A stretch of DNA of 9,537 bases from Zoogloeaceae bacterium (GTDB taxonomy: Bacteria > Pseudomonadota > Gammaproteobacteria > Burkholderiales > Rhodocyclaceae), in the NCBI GenBank assembly GCA_031267345.1, contig JAIRZG010000231.1, positions 1 through 9,537 of the forward strand, read 5' to 3'. The notes below the pieces were generated by a model. It did not search any database and was not told where the DNA came from. It worked only from the letters and a program-made list of their open reading frames with translations. The translations under genes and the position numbers were made by a program. Each line of letters opens with the position of its first letter. Position 1 is the stretch's first letter. This document shows positions 1 to 6,504 of this stretch, in pieces.

Positions 1-1193
1 TGGGTTGTTTTTTCAAAAAAGGAACGGGTGGCGAAGACCTGTGGCGAAAAGTGATTGCCCTGCCAGTTCAGATGGCGTTTCAGCGCCAAATCAAAATACA
101 GGGGATTGTATTCGCGCAGGATTTTCAGGTCGGACACGGCTTCCCCGGGCAGCAATCCGGCGCGCGCCAGTGCGTCGGGGGAGACGATGGGCAAAATGCC
201 GGGGAGCGGGTAGTCGGAGCCGTTCAGGAGGCGCGCGCGCCAGTCTTTTCTTTGCAGCAGGGTTTTGAGGATTTCCGGCTTGCGGTTTCTCAGCGTAATG
301 GCGGAAATGTCGCCAAACAGCCGTCCTTCCCATGTCGGATCGTCCATCAGGCGGACGAAGAGTTCAAAGCTGGGTTTTCGCTGTCCGCCGTGATCGAGGT
401 CGGCGTCATCGCCGGAGCTGGCGCAATGCGCGACCACCATGCGCGCGCCCGTTTCCAGCGCCGGACGCAGCAACAGCGGATTGCCATAATGCAGCTTGTC
501 GTTATGCACCGCCTGTTCCTTGCCGCAATGAATGATGAGCGGCAAATCCAGACGGGCGAGGGCGGCGTAAAAAGCGACGCAGCGCGGGGAAGCCGGGTCG
601 ATGTTCTGGGCGGCGGGCAGCCACTTTACCGCGCGCGCGCCTTCGGCGGCGGCGGCTTCCAGTCGGTCGAGGGCGTCCGGACGATAAGGATGGATGGACG
701 CCGCCCACTCAAAAAACTGCGGATGCGCGGCGGCCAGCTTGCGGGCGTAGGCGTCCGGCACATGGAAGGTGCTGGCCTCCGGCTGCGGTTGACCGGAATC
801 GTCATGAAAGTGGTCAAAGGCCAGCAGCAGCAGCTTGACGCCGACGGGCATGTCCGCCATCTGGCCGAGCAGACGTTGCGCGTAGTTTTCATCCACCGGG
901 CCGGAAAAACCTTCCAGACAGGCGGCGTTGATGTAGGAAAGATACTGCGCGTACAGCACCGGATGGCGGGGGCTGGAAAGCCGGGACGCCACCTGGATGC
1001 CGCTGTCCGCGCTGTCGCCCAGACCCGCCAGATGCGCGTGGCAATCCCATACGTCCCGCGGATTCAAGTCCTGCCAGACGCGAGCAAGCCAGGGACTGGC
1101 CTTGAGCGGTTCCGGCAATCCCGCGCGGCAGTGTCCGGCAAGGCCGCAAATCCGGGCAAGGCGGCGAACGAGATAAAGCAGGGCGGGGCGCAT
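1..1193 (-). CDS. Amidohydrolase-family (Amidohydro_2-like) metal-dependent hydrolase, 3' end outside window
   Basis: The frame is open from ATG 1193 through the left edge: 397 codons with no stop, so the C-terminus is missing. Visible motifs fit a TIM-barrel metal hydrolase: DCHAHLAG with H52 and H54 (HxH after strand 1), ASIHPY with H168, AVKWLP with K190, IIHCGK with H222, VVAHCASSG with H256, and LNGSDYPLPG with D327 (the strand-8 aspartate). These would hold one or two divalent metals. The substrate is unknown; family members act on cyclic amides, decarboxylate aromatics or cleave C-N, C-O or C-C bonds. The first 20 or so residues are hydrophobic and basic and could be an amphipathic or membrane-anchoring helix. 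The start follows the aas stop after a single base (TGA-G-ATG), with GGAGG about 10 nt upstream inside aas, so the two are translationally coupled. Confidence 0.85.
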   Translation of the reverse strand, partial: MRPALLYLVRRLARICGLAGHCRAGLPEPLKASPWLARVWQDLNPRDVWDCHAHLAGLGDSADSGIQVASRLSSPRHPVLYAQYLSYINAACLEGFSGPVDENYAQRLLGQMADMPVGVKLLLLAFDHFHDDSGQPQPEASTFHVPDAYARKLAAAHPQFFEWAASIHPYRPDALDRLEAAAAEGARAVKWLPAAQNIDPASPRCVAFYAALARLDLPLIIHCGKEQAVHNDKLHYGNPLLLRPALETGARMVVAHCASSGDDADLDHGGQRKPSFELFVRLMDDPTWEGRLFGDISAITLRNRKPEILKTLLQRKDWRARLLNGSDYPLPGILPIVSPDALARAGLLPGEAVSDLKILREYNPLYFDLALKRHLNWQGNHFSPQVFATRSFFEKTT

Positions 1194-1194
1194 C

Positions 1195-3354
1195 TCAGGT
1201 CGCCTCCGCCATGCGTTTCAATTGCACGTAATCGACCTTGCCCGTACCCAGCAGCGGCAGGGCGTCGACATGCACAATGATTTTGGGAATCGCCAGTTCC
1301 GGTACGCCCAGGGTTTTGGCGCTGGACTGCAAGTCGGCGCGTTTGAGTTTGGCGTCGGTGGTAAACAGCATCAGGCGCTCGCCCTTGCTTTCGTCGGGAC
1401 GGCTGGACGCGGCGTGTTGACCGTTTTGCGAGGCCGCCAGCGCCAGTTTTTCCACCGCTTCCAGGCTGACCATTTCGCCCGCCACCTTGGCAAAACGCTT
1501 GACCCGACCAAGGATATGCACGAAGCCGTCGGCGTCGATGTCCACCACATCGCCGGTTTCGTACCAGCCGACGCCGATTTCCGAAGCCGTCGGCAGCAAC
1601 ACGCCCGGCTGATCCGCTTTCAGATAGCCGTTCATCACGCTGGGGCCGCGCACATGCAAAATGCCGCCGCGTTCGATGCCGGGAACGGGAATCAGGCGAT
1701 ATTCCAGTCCCGGCATCAGTTGCCCGACCGTGCCGCTCCGAAAAGCCATTGGCGTATTCACCGCCAGCACCGGCGCGGTTTCCGTCGCGCCATAGCCTTC
1801 GAGTATCCGAAGGCCGAATTTCTCGAACCAGGCGTCGCGCACCGCCTCCGACAATTTTTCCGCGCCCGCGACCACGTAGCGCAGGCGATAAAAATCATAA
1901 GGATGCGCGAAACGGGCGTAATTGCCCAAAAAGGCGCTGGTTCCGAACAGCACCGTGCAACCCCGGTCGTAGGCGAGTTCGGGAATCACGCGGTAATGCA
2001 GCGGCGAAGGATACAGAAACAGGCTCGCGCCGGATAACAGCGGCAACAGCGTCCCCGCCGTCAGGCCGAAAGCATGGAAGACGGGCAGCACATTCAGCAC
2101 CCGGTCTTCAATGGAAAAGTCGATGATGGCGCGGATCTGGGCGATATTGGCCAGCACCGCCCGATGCGGCAACGCCACGCCCTTGGGTCTGCCTTCCGAA
2201 CCGGAAGTAAACAGCACCACCGCCGTATCCTCCGGCGAGGCGGGGATTTCCACGTTCCGAGGGAACCACAAGGCATAGAGCGTCAGCCAGAGCTTGTCGA
2301 AAAGCGTTGCGTCCCCGCGCAATTCTTCCAGATAAACGACGCGTTCGATGCCTTGCAAGGCGGCAAGTCTGGCGTCCAGCTTCGCCTGTTCGACAAAGGC
2401 GCGGGACGTGACGAGGGTGCGGATTTCAGCGGCGTCGCAAGCCGCCTGCATTCCCTCCACGCCCGCCGTGTAATTCAGCATGGCGGGAATGCGTTTCAGG
2501 GCGGAAAGCCCCATGAAAAGCGCGATGGTCGGCGTCATATTGGGCAGCAACACGCCGACCCGTTCGCCGGGCCGGGTCAGCCGTCCGGTCAGTCGCCCCA
2601 GCATCAGGCTCATTTTCAGCACGTCCTGATAGCTGTATTCAATTTGCTTGATGTCCTCCATCACCCGCCGCGAGCGGCCATGCAGCTTGATTGCGGCGCA
2701 CAGGCTGCCGTAGAGCGTCTGGTTGTATTGCGCCGCGCAACTCATTTTCTGCATCAGCTTCCGCATTTCCTCCCCCGCCTTGCGCCGCCGCAGTTTGGCG
2801 GTGGGTGCGTCCGGCATGGGCAGCGTGGTGATCGGCAACACGTTCAGGGTGATGCGCGGGAAAAAGCGGCGCGGCTGGCGGTTCAGGCGGGAAAAATAAC
2901 TGCGCGCCGGACCATCCAGACGCACTGGCAAAATGTACGCGCCGGTTTTCGCCGCCACGAAGGCCGGGCCTTCGTAAACTTTCATCATGCTGCCGGTCGT
3001 GGTCAGCCGTCCCTCCGGAAAAATCACCACTGGTCGTCCGGATTCCAGAATCCGCAGCACTTTTTTCATGGTCATGGGATTGGCGGGATCGACGGTCAGA
3101 TAATCGGAAAGCCACAAAATGACGCGAAACAGCAGGTACTTTCTCGCCCCGCTATACACCACGAACATCGGGCGCTCAATCGGCAGAAAGAGACCCAGCA
3201 ACACGCCATCCAGCAAGGACTGATGATTGGCGATCACCAGCAGGGGTCGCGTCGACAAATCATTGGGCGGCGCGTCTTCCAGCACGTTTTTTATCCGCAC
3301 GCGAAAAAGAACGCGACACAGAAAACGCAATACTGCGCACAACAGATTTTTCAT
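1195..3354 (-). CDS. aas: Bifunctional lysophospholipid acyltransferase / acyl-ACP synthetase (Aas-like)
   Basis: 719 residues from ATG 3354, the same length as E. coli Aas. In that enzyme the C-terminal half activates a fatty acid with ATP onto ACP, and the N-terminal half transfers it to lysophosphatidylethanolamine at the inner membrane, repairing phospholipids. The N-terminal PlsC-like domain shows NHQSLLD with H44 and D49 (the HX4D catalytic pair), FPEGR (112-116) and ILPV (141-144). The ANL synthetase half shows the P-loop TSGSEGRPKG (383-392), EGYGATETAP (519-528), YETGD (598-602), GRVKR (616-620) and the late GTGKVDY (703-709) with the catalytic Lys at 706. All key residues are present. 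ATG 3354 has AAAGGAAAAGG upstream; a longer frame from a TTG at 3426 would overlap the -35 box and is rejected. E. coli aas is followed by the transporter gene lplT; here an amidohydrolase follows instead. Confidence 0.92.
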   Translation of the reverse strand: MKNLLCAVLRFLCRVLFRVRIKNVLEDAPPNDLSTRPLLVIANHQSLLDGVLLGLFLPIERPMFVVYSGARKYLLFRVILWLSDYLTVDPANPMTMKKVLRILESGRPVVIFPEGRLTTTGSMMKVYEGPAFVAAKTGAYILPVRLDGPARSYFSRLNRQPRRFFPRITLNVLPITTLPMPDAPTAKLRRRKAGEEMRKLMQKMSCAAQYNQTLYGSLCAAIKLHGRSRRVMEDIKQIEYSYQDVLKMSLMLGRLTGRLTRPGERVGVLLPNMTPTIALFMGLSALKRIPAMLNYTAGVEGMQAACDAAEIRTLVTSRAFVEQAKLDARLAALQGIERVVYLEELRGDATLFDKLWLTLYALWFPRNVEIPASPEDTAVVLFTSGSEGRPKGVALPHRAVLANIAQIRAIIDFSIEDRVLNVLPVFHAFGLTAGTLLPLLSGASLFLYPSPLHYRVIPELAYDRGCTVLFGTSAFLGNYARFAHPYDFYRLRYVVAGAEKLSEAVRDAWFEKFGLRILEGYGATETAPVLAVNTPMAFRSGTVGQLMPGLEYRLIPVPGIERGGILHVRGPSVMNGYLKADQPGVLLPTASEIGVGWYETGDVVDIDADGFVHILGRVKRFAKVAGEMVSLEAVEKLALAASQNGQHAASSRPDESKGERLMLFTTDAKLKRADLQSSAKTLGVPELAIPKIIVHVDALPLLGTGKVDYVQLKRMAEAT

Positions 3355-3397
3355 GATGACCTTTTCCTTTATGACGAAAAAATGCAAGGGGTTGCAC

Positions 3398-3426
3398 AAT
3401 ATATGTTTTGACCGATGGGTGGTCAA
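3398..3426 (-). promoter_or_regulatory. Sigma70-type promoter for aas
   Basis: On the minus strand TTGACC (3426-3421) is followed by exactly 17 nt and TATATT (3403-3398), close to the TTGACA-17-TATAAT consensus. A start site near 3391 would give a 5' leader of roughly 37 nt before the aas ATG at 3354. The promoter begins 7 nt after the MATE stop codon, so aas and the gene after it are probably transcribed separately from the trk unit, or at least also from their own promoter. Confidence 0.7.
3408..3426. promoter_or_regulatory. Candidate operator palindrome over the aas promoter
   Basis: TTGACC-GATGGGT-GGTCAA is a perfect 6-bp inverted repeat with a 7-nt spacer. One half-site is the -35 box itself and the other lies in the -35/-10 spacer, where a dimeric repressor would block RNA polymerase. 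No regulator gene is adjacent and the motif matches no operator I can name with confidence. A perfect 6-bp arm can occur by chance, so the call rests mainly on position. Confidence 0.35.
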
Positions 3427-3433
3427 TGTCGGC

Positions 3434-4951
3434 TCAAGGGTCGGCGGAAGACGGGGCGCGTCCGGCGTTTGTTTTCCATTCCCGCGTGACGATGATCAGC
3501 AGACTGCCCAACAGCAGGGCGGCGGCGATGGTGGCGATGACCAGCGCCTGCCAGAATCCGGCGATCCCCTGTGGTTCGGGCGCGTAAAAAGCCAGCCAGT
3601 AGCCCAGACCCAGCCCCAGACCCCAGAAGCAGCACAGGTGTATGCACAAGGGGGCGAAGCTGATTTTGCCGGCGCGCAGCGCGAAGGCGGCGATGGTCTG
3701 GATGGCGTCGAAAAACTGGTAGGAGGCAATGTAAATCATCATGCCCGCCGCCATCATGGCGACCTGGGCGTTGGGATTTGAAAGTCGGGCGATGTGAAAG
3801 CGCAGGCTGTAGAGCAAGGTGGCGACGACCAGCGCGGCAAGCACGCCGACGAGCTGTCCGGCGCATATGGTGCGCCAGGCCAGCGCCTTGTCGCGCGCGC
3901 CGATGGCCTGGGCGGTGAGGGCGGCGGTCGCCGTCGCTAGCGACAACGGCAGTATGTAGGTCACGGCGGAAATGTTGGCGGCGACGCGGTAGGCGCTGAC
4001 CGCTTCCGCGCCCAGACGGGCAATGAAAAGCGCCATCAGGGTAAAGGCGCTGACTTCGACGAGATAGGATCCGCCCATCGGTATGCCCAGACGCAGCAGG
4101 GCGCGCTGCTCTGTCCAGCGCGGCAGGGTAAAGCGGGCAAAGATGGCGAACGGGAGAAAACGTCGATGACGCGCCAGCAGATACAACGCGCAAAAAAGGC
4201 TCATCCAGTTGACCAGAAGTTGCGACAACGCCGCTCCGCTCGCGCCCAGAACCGGCGAGCCGCCATGTCCGCCCACCAGCGCCCAGGCGATGGCGGTGTG
4301 CGCCAGCGTCTCCAGCAGGCCGATATACATCAGCGGCGCGGGAAACCCCAGCGCGTTGGCGGCGGCCTGAAACACGCGAAACCCCAGTAACGCGGGCAGG
4401 GACAAAGCCAGCAGCCGCAGATAATCCACCGCGATGGTCTCGATTTCCGGCGCAAGTCGCGCGGGGGCCAGCAAAAGACGCGGAAAGGCCAGCAGCGCCA
4501 TGCCGATGACGGCAAGAATGAACGCCAGCCAGAAGCCTTCGCGGATGTCCGCGCCGATGTCGTCTGCGCGTCCCGCGCCGTAATGCTGACCGATAATCGG
4601 CCCCAACGCCATCAGCACGCCGCTCATGCCCAGCATCAAGGTAATGTAGAGGCTGCCGCCCACCGCCACCGCCGCCAGGTGCGTCGTGGAATGCCGCCCC
4701 ACAATCAGGGTATCCACCACCGTCATGCCGATACTGGCGATCTGCGCGACAAAAACCGGCCAGGCCAGGGCGATGATGCGCTGTCCGGGGGATAGAACGG
4801 AAGACAGAAGACGGAAGACGGAGGACAGTGAAGTTACCGACGGCGCCGCCGTCGCGGGTGATGGAAAATCCGGCGCGCGCGAAGCGTCCGCATACACCGA
4901 AGGCGCATCCTTCGCTGGCGTTGCGGTCTTCCGTCTTCCGTCTTCCGCCAT
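3434..4951 (-). CDS. norM: MATE-family (NorM-like) multidrug/cation antiporter with unusual N-terminal extension
   Basis: 505 residues; family members are usually about 450-460. From about residue 56 the protein has a standard MATE layout: many hydrophobic helices in two halves, TM1 with D80 in VVDTLIVGR (the acidic residue linked to cation coupling in NorM), and the GPIIGQHYGAGR motif (118-128). It should export organic cations or other small molecules across the inner membrane in exchange for Na+ or H+; the substrate cannot be told. Residues 2-51 are low-complexity, rich in Ala, Ser, Pro and Arg, and are encoded by an inverted heptamer-repeat block. The start at 4951 is preferred because an AGGG Shine-Dalgarno 7 nt upstream overlaps the trkH stop and no other start codon occurs in frame before TM1. 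It is probably cotranscribed with trkAH. The gene symbol is by family resemblance only. Confidence 0.9.
   Translation of the reverse strand: MAEDGRRKTATPAKDAPSVYADASRAPDFPSPATAAPSVTSLSSVFRLLSSVLSPGQRIIALAWPVFVAQIASIGMTVVDTLIVGRHSTTHLAAVAVGGSLYITLMLGMSGVLMALGPIIGQHYGAGRADDIGADIREGFWLAFILAVIGMALLAFPRLLLAPARLAPEIETIAVDYLRLLALSLPALLGFRVFQAAANALGFPAPLMYIGLLETLAHTAIAWALVGGHGGSPVLGASGAALSQLLVNWMSLFCALYLLARHRRFLPFAIFARFTLPRWTEQRALLRLGIPMGGSYLVEVSAFTLMALFIARLGAEAVSAYRVAANISAVTYILPLSLATATAALTAQAIGARDKALAWRTICAGQLVGVLAALVVATLLYSLRFHIARLSNPNAQVAMMAAGMMIYIASYQFFDAIQTIAAFALRAGKISFAPLCIHLCCFWGLGLGLGYWLAFYAPEPQGIAGFWQALVIATIAAALLLGSLLIIVTREWKTNAGRAPSSADP
4799..4946. repeat. Inverted GGAAGAC heptamer-repeat block inside the MATE gene 5' end
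   Basis: At 4799-4826 lie four head-to-tail heptamers: GGAAGAC, AGAAGAC, GGAAGAC, GGAGGAC. At 4926-4946 lie three perfect copies of the complement, GTCTTCC. The arms are therefore inverted to each other and bound a 148-bp segment. Between them are two smaller palindromes, GACGGCGCCGCCGTC at 4839-4853 and CGAAGG-CGCAT-CCTTCG at 4898-4914. The block lies wholly inside the open frame, starting 2 nt after the MATE start codon and ending at the first conserved membrane region. Short heptanucleotide repeats with terminal inversion suggest a MITE-like or STRR-like element; its origin is not known. Confidence 0.7.
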
Positions 4952-4960
4952 CTGAAAACC

Positions 4961-6415
4961 CTATTTCTTCCAGAAGGCGGGCGTCAGCACGACCAGCAGG
5001 GTGAAAATTTCCAGTCGTCCCAACAGCATGGCGAAGGCGCAAATCCAGATTTGCGGGTCGTTGAGCGGGGCGTAATTGCCGCCGGGGCCGACCTGTCCCA
5101 GGCCGGGGCCGGTATTGTTGAGGCTGGCGACAGCGGCGGAAAAGGCGGTAACGATGTCCAGACCGGAAAAGGACAGCGCCAGGGTAAGCGTCACCAGACT
5201 GACCATGTAGATGAAACTGAAGGCCAGCACGGCAAAGAGCATGTTCTGCGGCACGGAATGCCCGCCGAGCTTGACCGGATGCACGGCGCTGGGGTGCATG
5301 GCGCGCAACAGTTCGCGGTAGACCTGTTTGTAGAGCAGCACCGCGCGCATCATCTTGATGCCGCCGCCCGTCGAGCCGGAACAGGAAACGAAGCTGCACA
5401 AGAAGAGCATCCACAAGGGGGCGAAAAACGGCCACTGGCTGTAATCGGCGTTGGTGAATCCGGCGGTGGTGGCGATGGAAATGAGATTGAAGGCGGCGTA
5501 ACGCAGGGTATGGGTGCTGCTGTCGTAAATGCGGAAACCCCAGAGGTAGAAGGTAATCAGCAACACGCTCGCCAGCAACACGCCAAGAAACCAGAGAATT
5601 TCCGGGTCGCGCAGGTAGGTGCGCAAGTCCCGACCGGTCAGGGCGATGTAGTGGGTGGAAAAATTCATTCCGGCGATGAGCATGAAGACGATGGCGACGC
5701 CTTCGACCTGCGGCGAATTCCAGTAGGCGAAATTGGCGTCATGGGTGGAAAATCCGCCCAGGGAAATGGTGGAAAAAGCGTGACAGATCGCGTCAAAAGC
5801 GCCCATGCCCGCCTGATGATAGGCGAGCGCGCAGAGCGAGGTGACGCCTACATACACCAGCCACAATCCTTTGGCGGTCTGGGCGATTCTGGGCGTGAGC
5901 TTGGTGTCTTTCATCGGGCTGGGCATTTCCGCCTTGAACATCTGCCGACCACCGATGCCGAGCATGGGAAGAATGGCGACCGCCAGCACAATCAACCCCA
6001 TACCGCCCATCCAGATCGTCAGATGCCGCCAGAGGTTGATGGACGGCGGCAGGCTGTCGATTCGGGAGAGCGCCGACGCGCCCGTGGCGGTGAGGCCGGA
6101 GACGGCTTCAAAATAGGCGTGGGTGAAATTGATGTCGAGCTGGGTATAGAGCGGAATGGCGGCAAATATCGGCAACACCGACCAGGCCAGCACCACCAGC
6201 AAAAAACCGTCGCGCACATTCAAATCACGCCTGAATTTCCGGGTAATCCCCCAAAGCGCCAGACCGCTGCCCAGCGTAGCGAAAAAAGCAATGTCATAAG
6301 CCGATTCCGCGCCGTCCCTCAGAATATGGGCAAAAGAGAGCGGAATCAGCAAGGTGAGCGAAAACAGGGCCAGCAACAGCCCCAGGGCGCGAAAGACGGG
6401 GAAAAAGCGTTCCAT
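4961..6415 (-). CDS. trkH: Trk system potassium uptake protein TrkH
   Basis: 484 residues, the normal TrkH length, an inner-membrane channel-like subunit that takes up K+ with TrkA as regulator. The four M1-P-M2 repeats are recognisable from their filter loops with the conserved glycine: SGLTATGAS (106-114), STISLGGFS (215-223), IATTAGFTN (314-322) and SLNNTGPGLG (431-440). The SGSTGGGIKM stretch (346-355) lies in the third repeat, where the intramembrane gating loop of TrkH sits, and GRLEIF (466-471) is a typical C-terminal signature. The start at 6415 (MERFFPVFRALG) matches the usual TrkH N-terminus, yet no clear Shine-Dalgarno precedes it; the best one is 72 nt further upstream in front of an in-frame leader ORF. 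The stop is followed after 9 nt by the MATE gene, whose ribosome binding site overlaps this stop codon. Confidence 0.95.
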   Translation of the reverse strand: MERFFPVFRALGLLLALFSLTLLIPLSFAHILRDGAESAYDIAFFATLGSGLALWGITRKFRRDLNVRDGFLLVVLAWSVLPIFAAIPLYTQLDINFTHAYFEAVSGLTATGASALSRIDSLPPSINLWRHLTIWMGGMGLIVLAVAILPMLGIGGRQMFKAEMPSPMKDTKLTPRIAQTAKGLWLVYVGVTSLCALAYHQAGMGAFDAICHAFSTISLGGFSTHDANFAYWNSPQVEGVAIVFMLIAGMNFSTHYIALTGRDLRTYLRDPEILWFLGVLLASVLLITFYLWGFRIYDSSTHTLRYAAFNLISIATTAGFTNADYSQWPFFAPLWMLFLCSFVSCSGSTGGGIKMMRAVLLYKQVYRELLRAMHPSAVHPVKLGGHSVPQNMLFAVLAFSFIYMVSLVTLTLALSFSGLDIVTAFSAAVASLNNTGPGLGQVGPGGNYAPLNDPQIWICAFAMLLGRLEIFTLLVVLTPAFWKK

Positions 6416-6427
6416 GATGTCTGGACG

Positions 6428-6487
6428 TCAGGGCAGGCGTTCCCCTCGCCCGTTTGCGGGAGGGGGGGAGGCAGGAACGGTCATCAT
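6428..6487 (-). other. Candidate 19-codon leader ORF upstream of trkH
   Basis: A short ORF (MMTVPASPPPANGRGERLP) starts at 6487, has an AAGGA Shine-Dalgarno 7 nt upstream, and ends at a TGA 12 nt before the trkH ATG. It is in the same frame as trkH. Its Pro/Gly-rich peptide is the translation of the REP-like hairpin described separately, so it may have no function of its own. Ribosomes ending here could reinitiate at trkH, whose own start lacks a good Shine-Dalgarno. Alternatively it is a remnant of an older initiation region split by the repeat. Translation is not shown. Confidence 0.35.
6442..6465. repeat. REP-like GC-rich hairpin between trkA and trkH
   Basis: On the plus strand CCCCT-CG-CCCG-TTTG-CGGG-AGGGG folds into a 4-bp plus 5-bp stem, with a 2-nt bulge on one side and a 4-nt loop. 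It resembles the widespread proteobacterial intergenic palindrome of the CCCTCTCCCGC/GCGGGAGAGGG type. There is no T-run after it on either strand, so it is not a classical intrinsic terminator. It could stabilise the upstream trkA message or reduce read-through into trkH. Only this one copy was seen in the window; repeat membership is by resemblance. Confidence 0.5.
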
Positions 6488-6504
6488 GCGTTTTTCCTTT
6501 TCGC

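Noticed and set aside
230..640. Runs of alternating GCGCGCGCGC (near 230-240 and 630-640) that could form Z-DNA.
   Set aside because: They fall inside Ala/Arg codons of the amidohydrolase and are expected in a GC-rich genome.
51..1280. A 409-codon plus-strand frame at the left end.
   Set aside because: The opposite strand carries a continuous amidohydrolase frame with HxH, His and Asp metal-ligand motifs; the plus-strand product has no recognisable domain.
2074..3411. A 445-codon plus-strand frame opposite aas.
   Set aside because: It is antisense to the aas acyltransferase and synthetase motifs and has shadow-like Gln/His/Arg composition.
3355..3426. A longer Aas start at TTG 3426, adding 24 residues.
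   Set aside because: That codon is part of the likely -35 box, the extension has no family resemblance, and ATG 3354 has a good ribosome binding site and gives the standard 719-residue length.
4944..4958. A sequence resembling the Neisseria DNA uptake word (GCCATCTGAA against GCCGTCTGAA).
   Set aside because: It is a single mismatched copy at a gene junction, and no further copies were noticed in the window.
3423..5435. A 670-codon minus-strand frame overlapping the MATE gene and the 3' end of trkH.
   Set aside because: It is a +1-type shadow frame of the MATE and trkH genes, rich in Arg, Gly and His, with no hydrophobic helices or family motifs.
6442..6465. The trkA-trkH hairpin as an intrinsic terminator.
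   Set aside because: No run of T follows the stem in either direction, and trkH would be left without an evident promoter.
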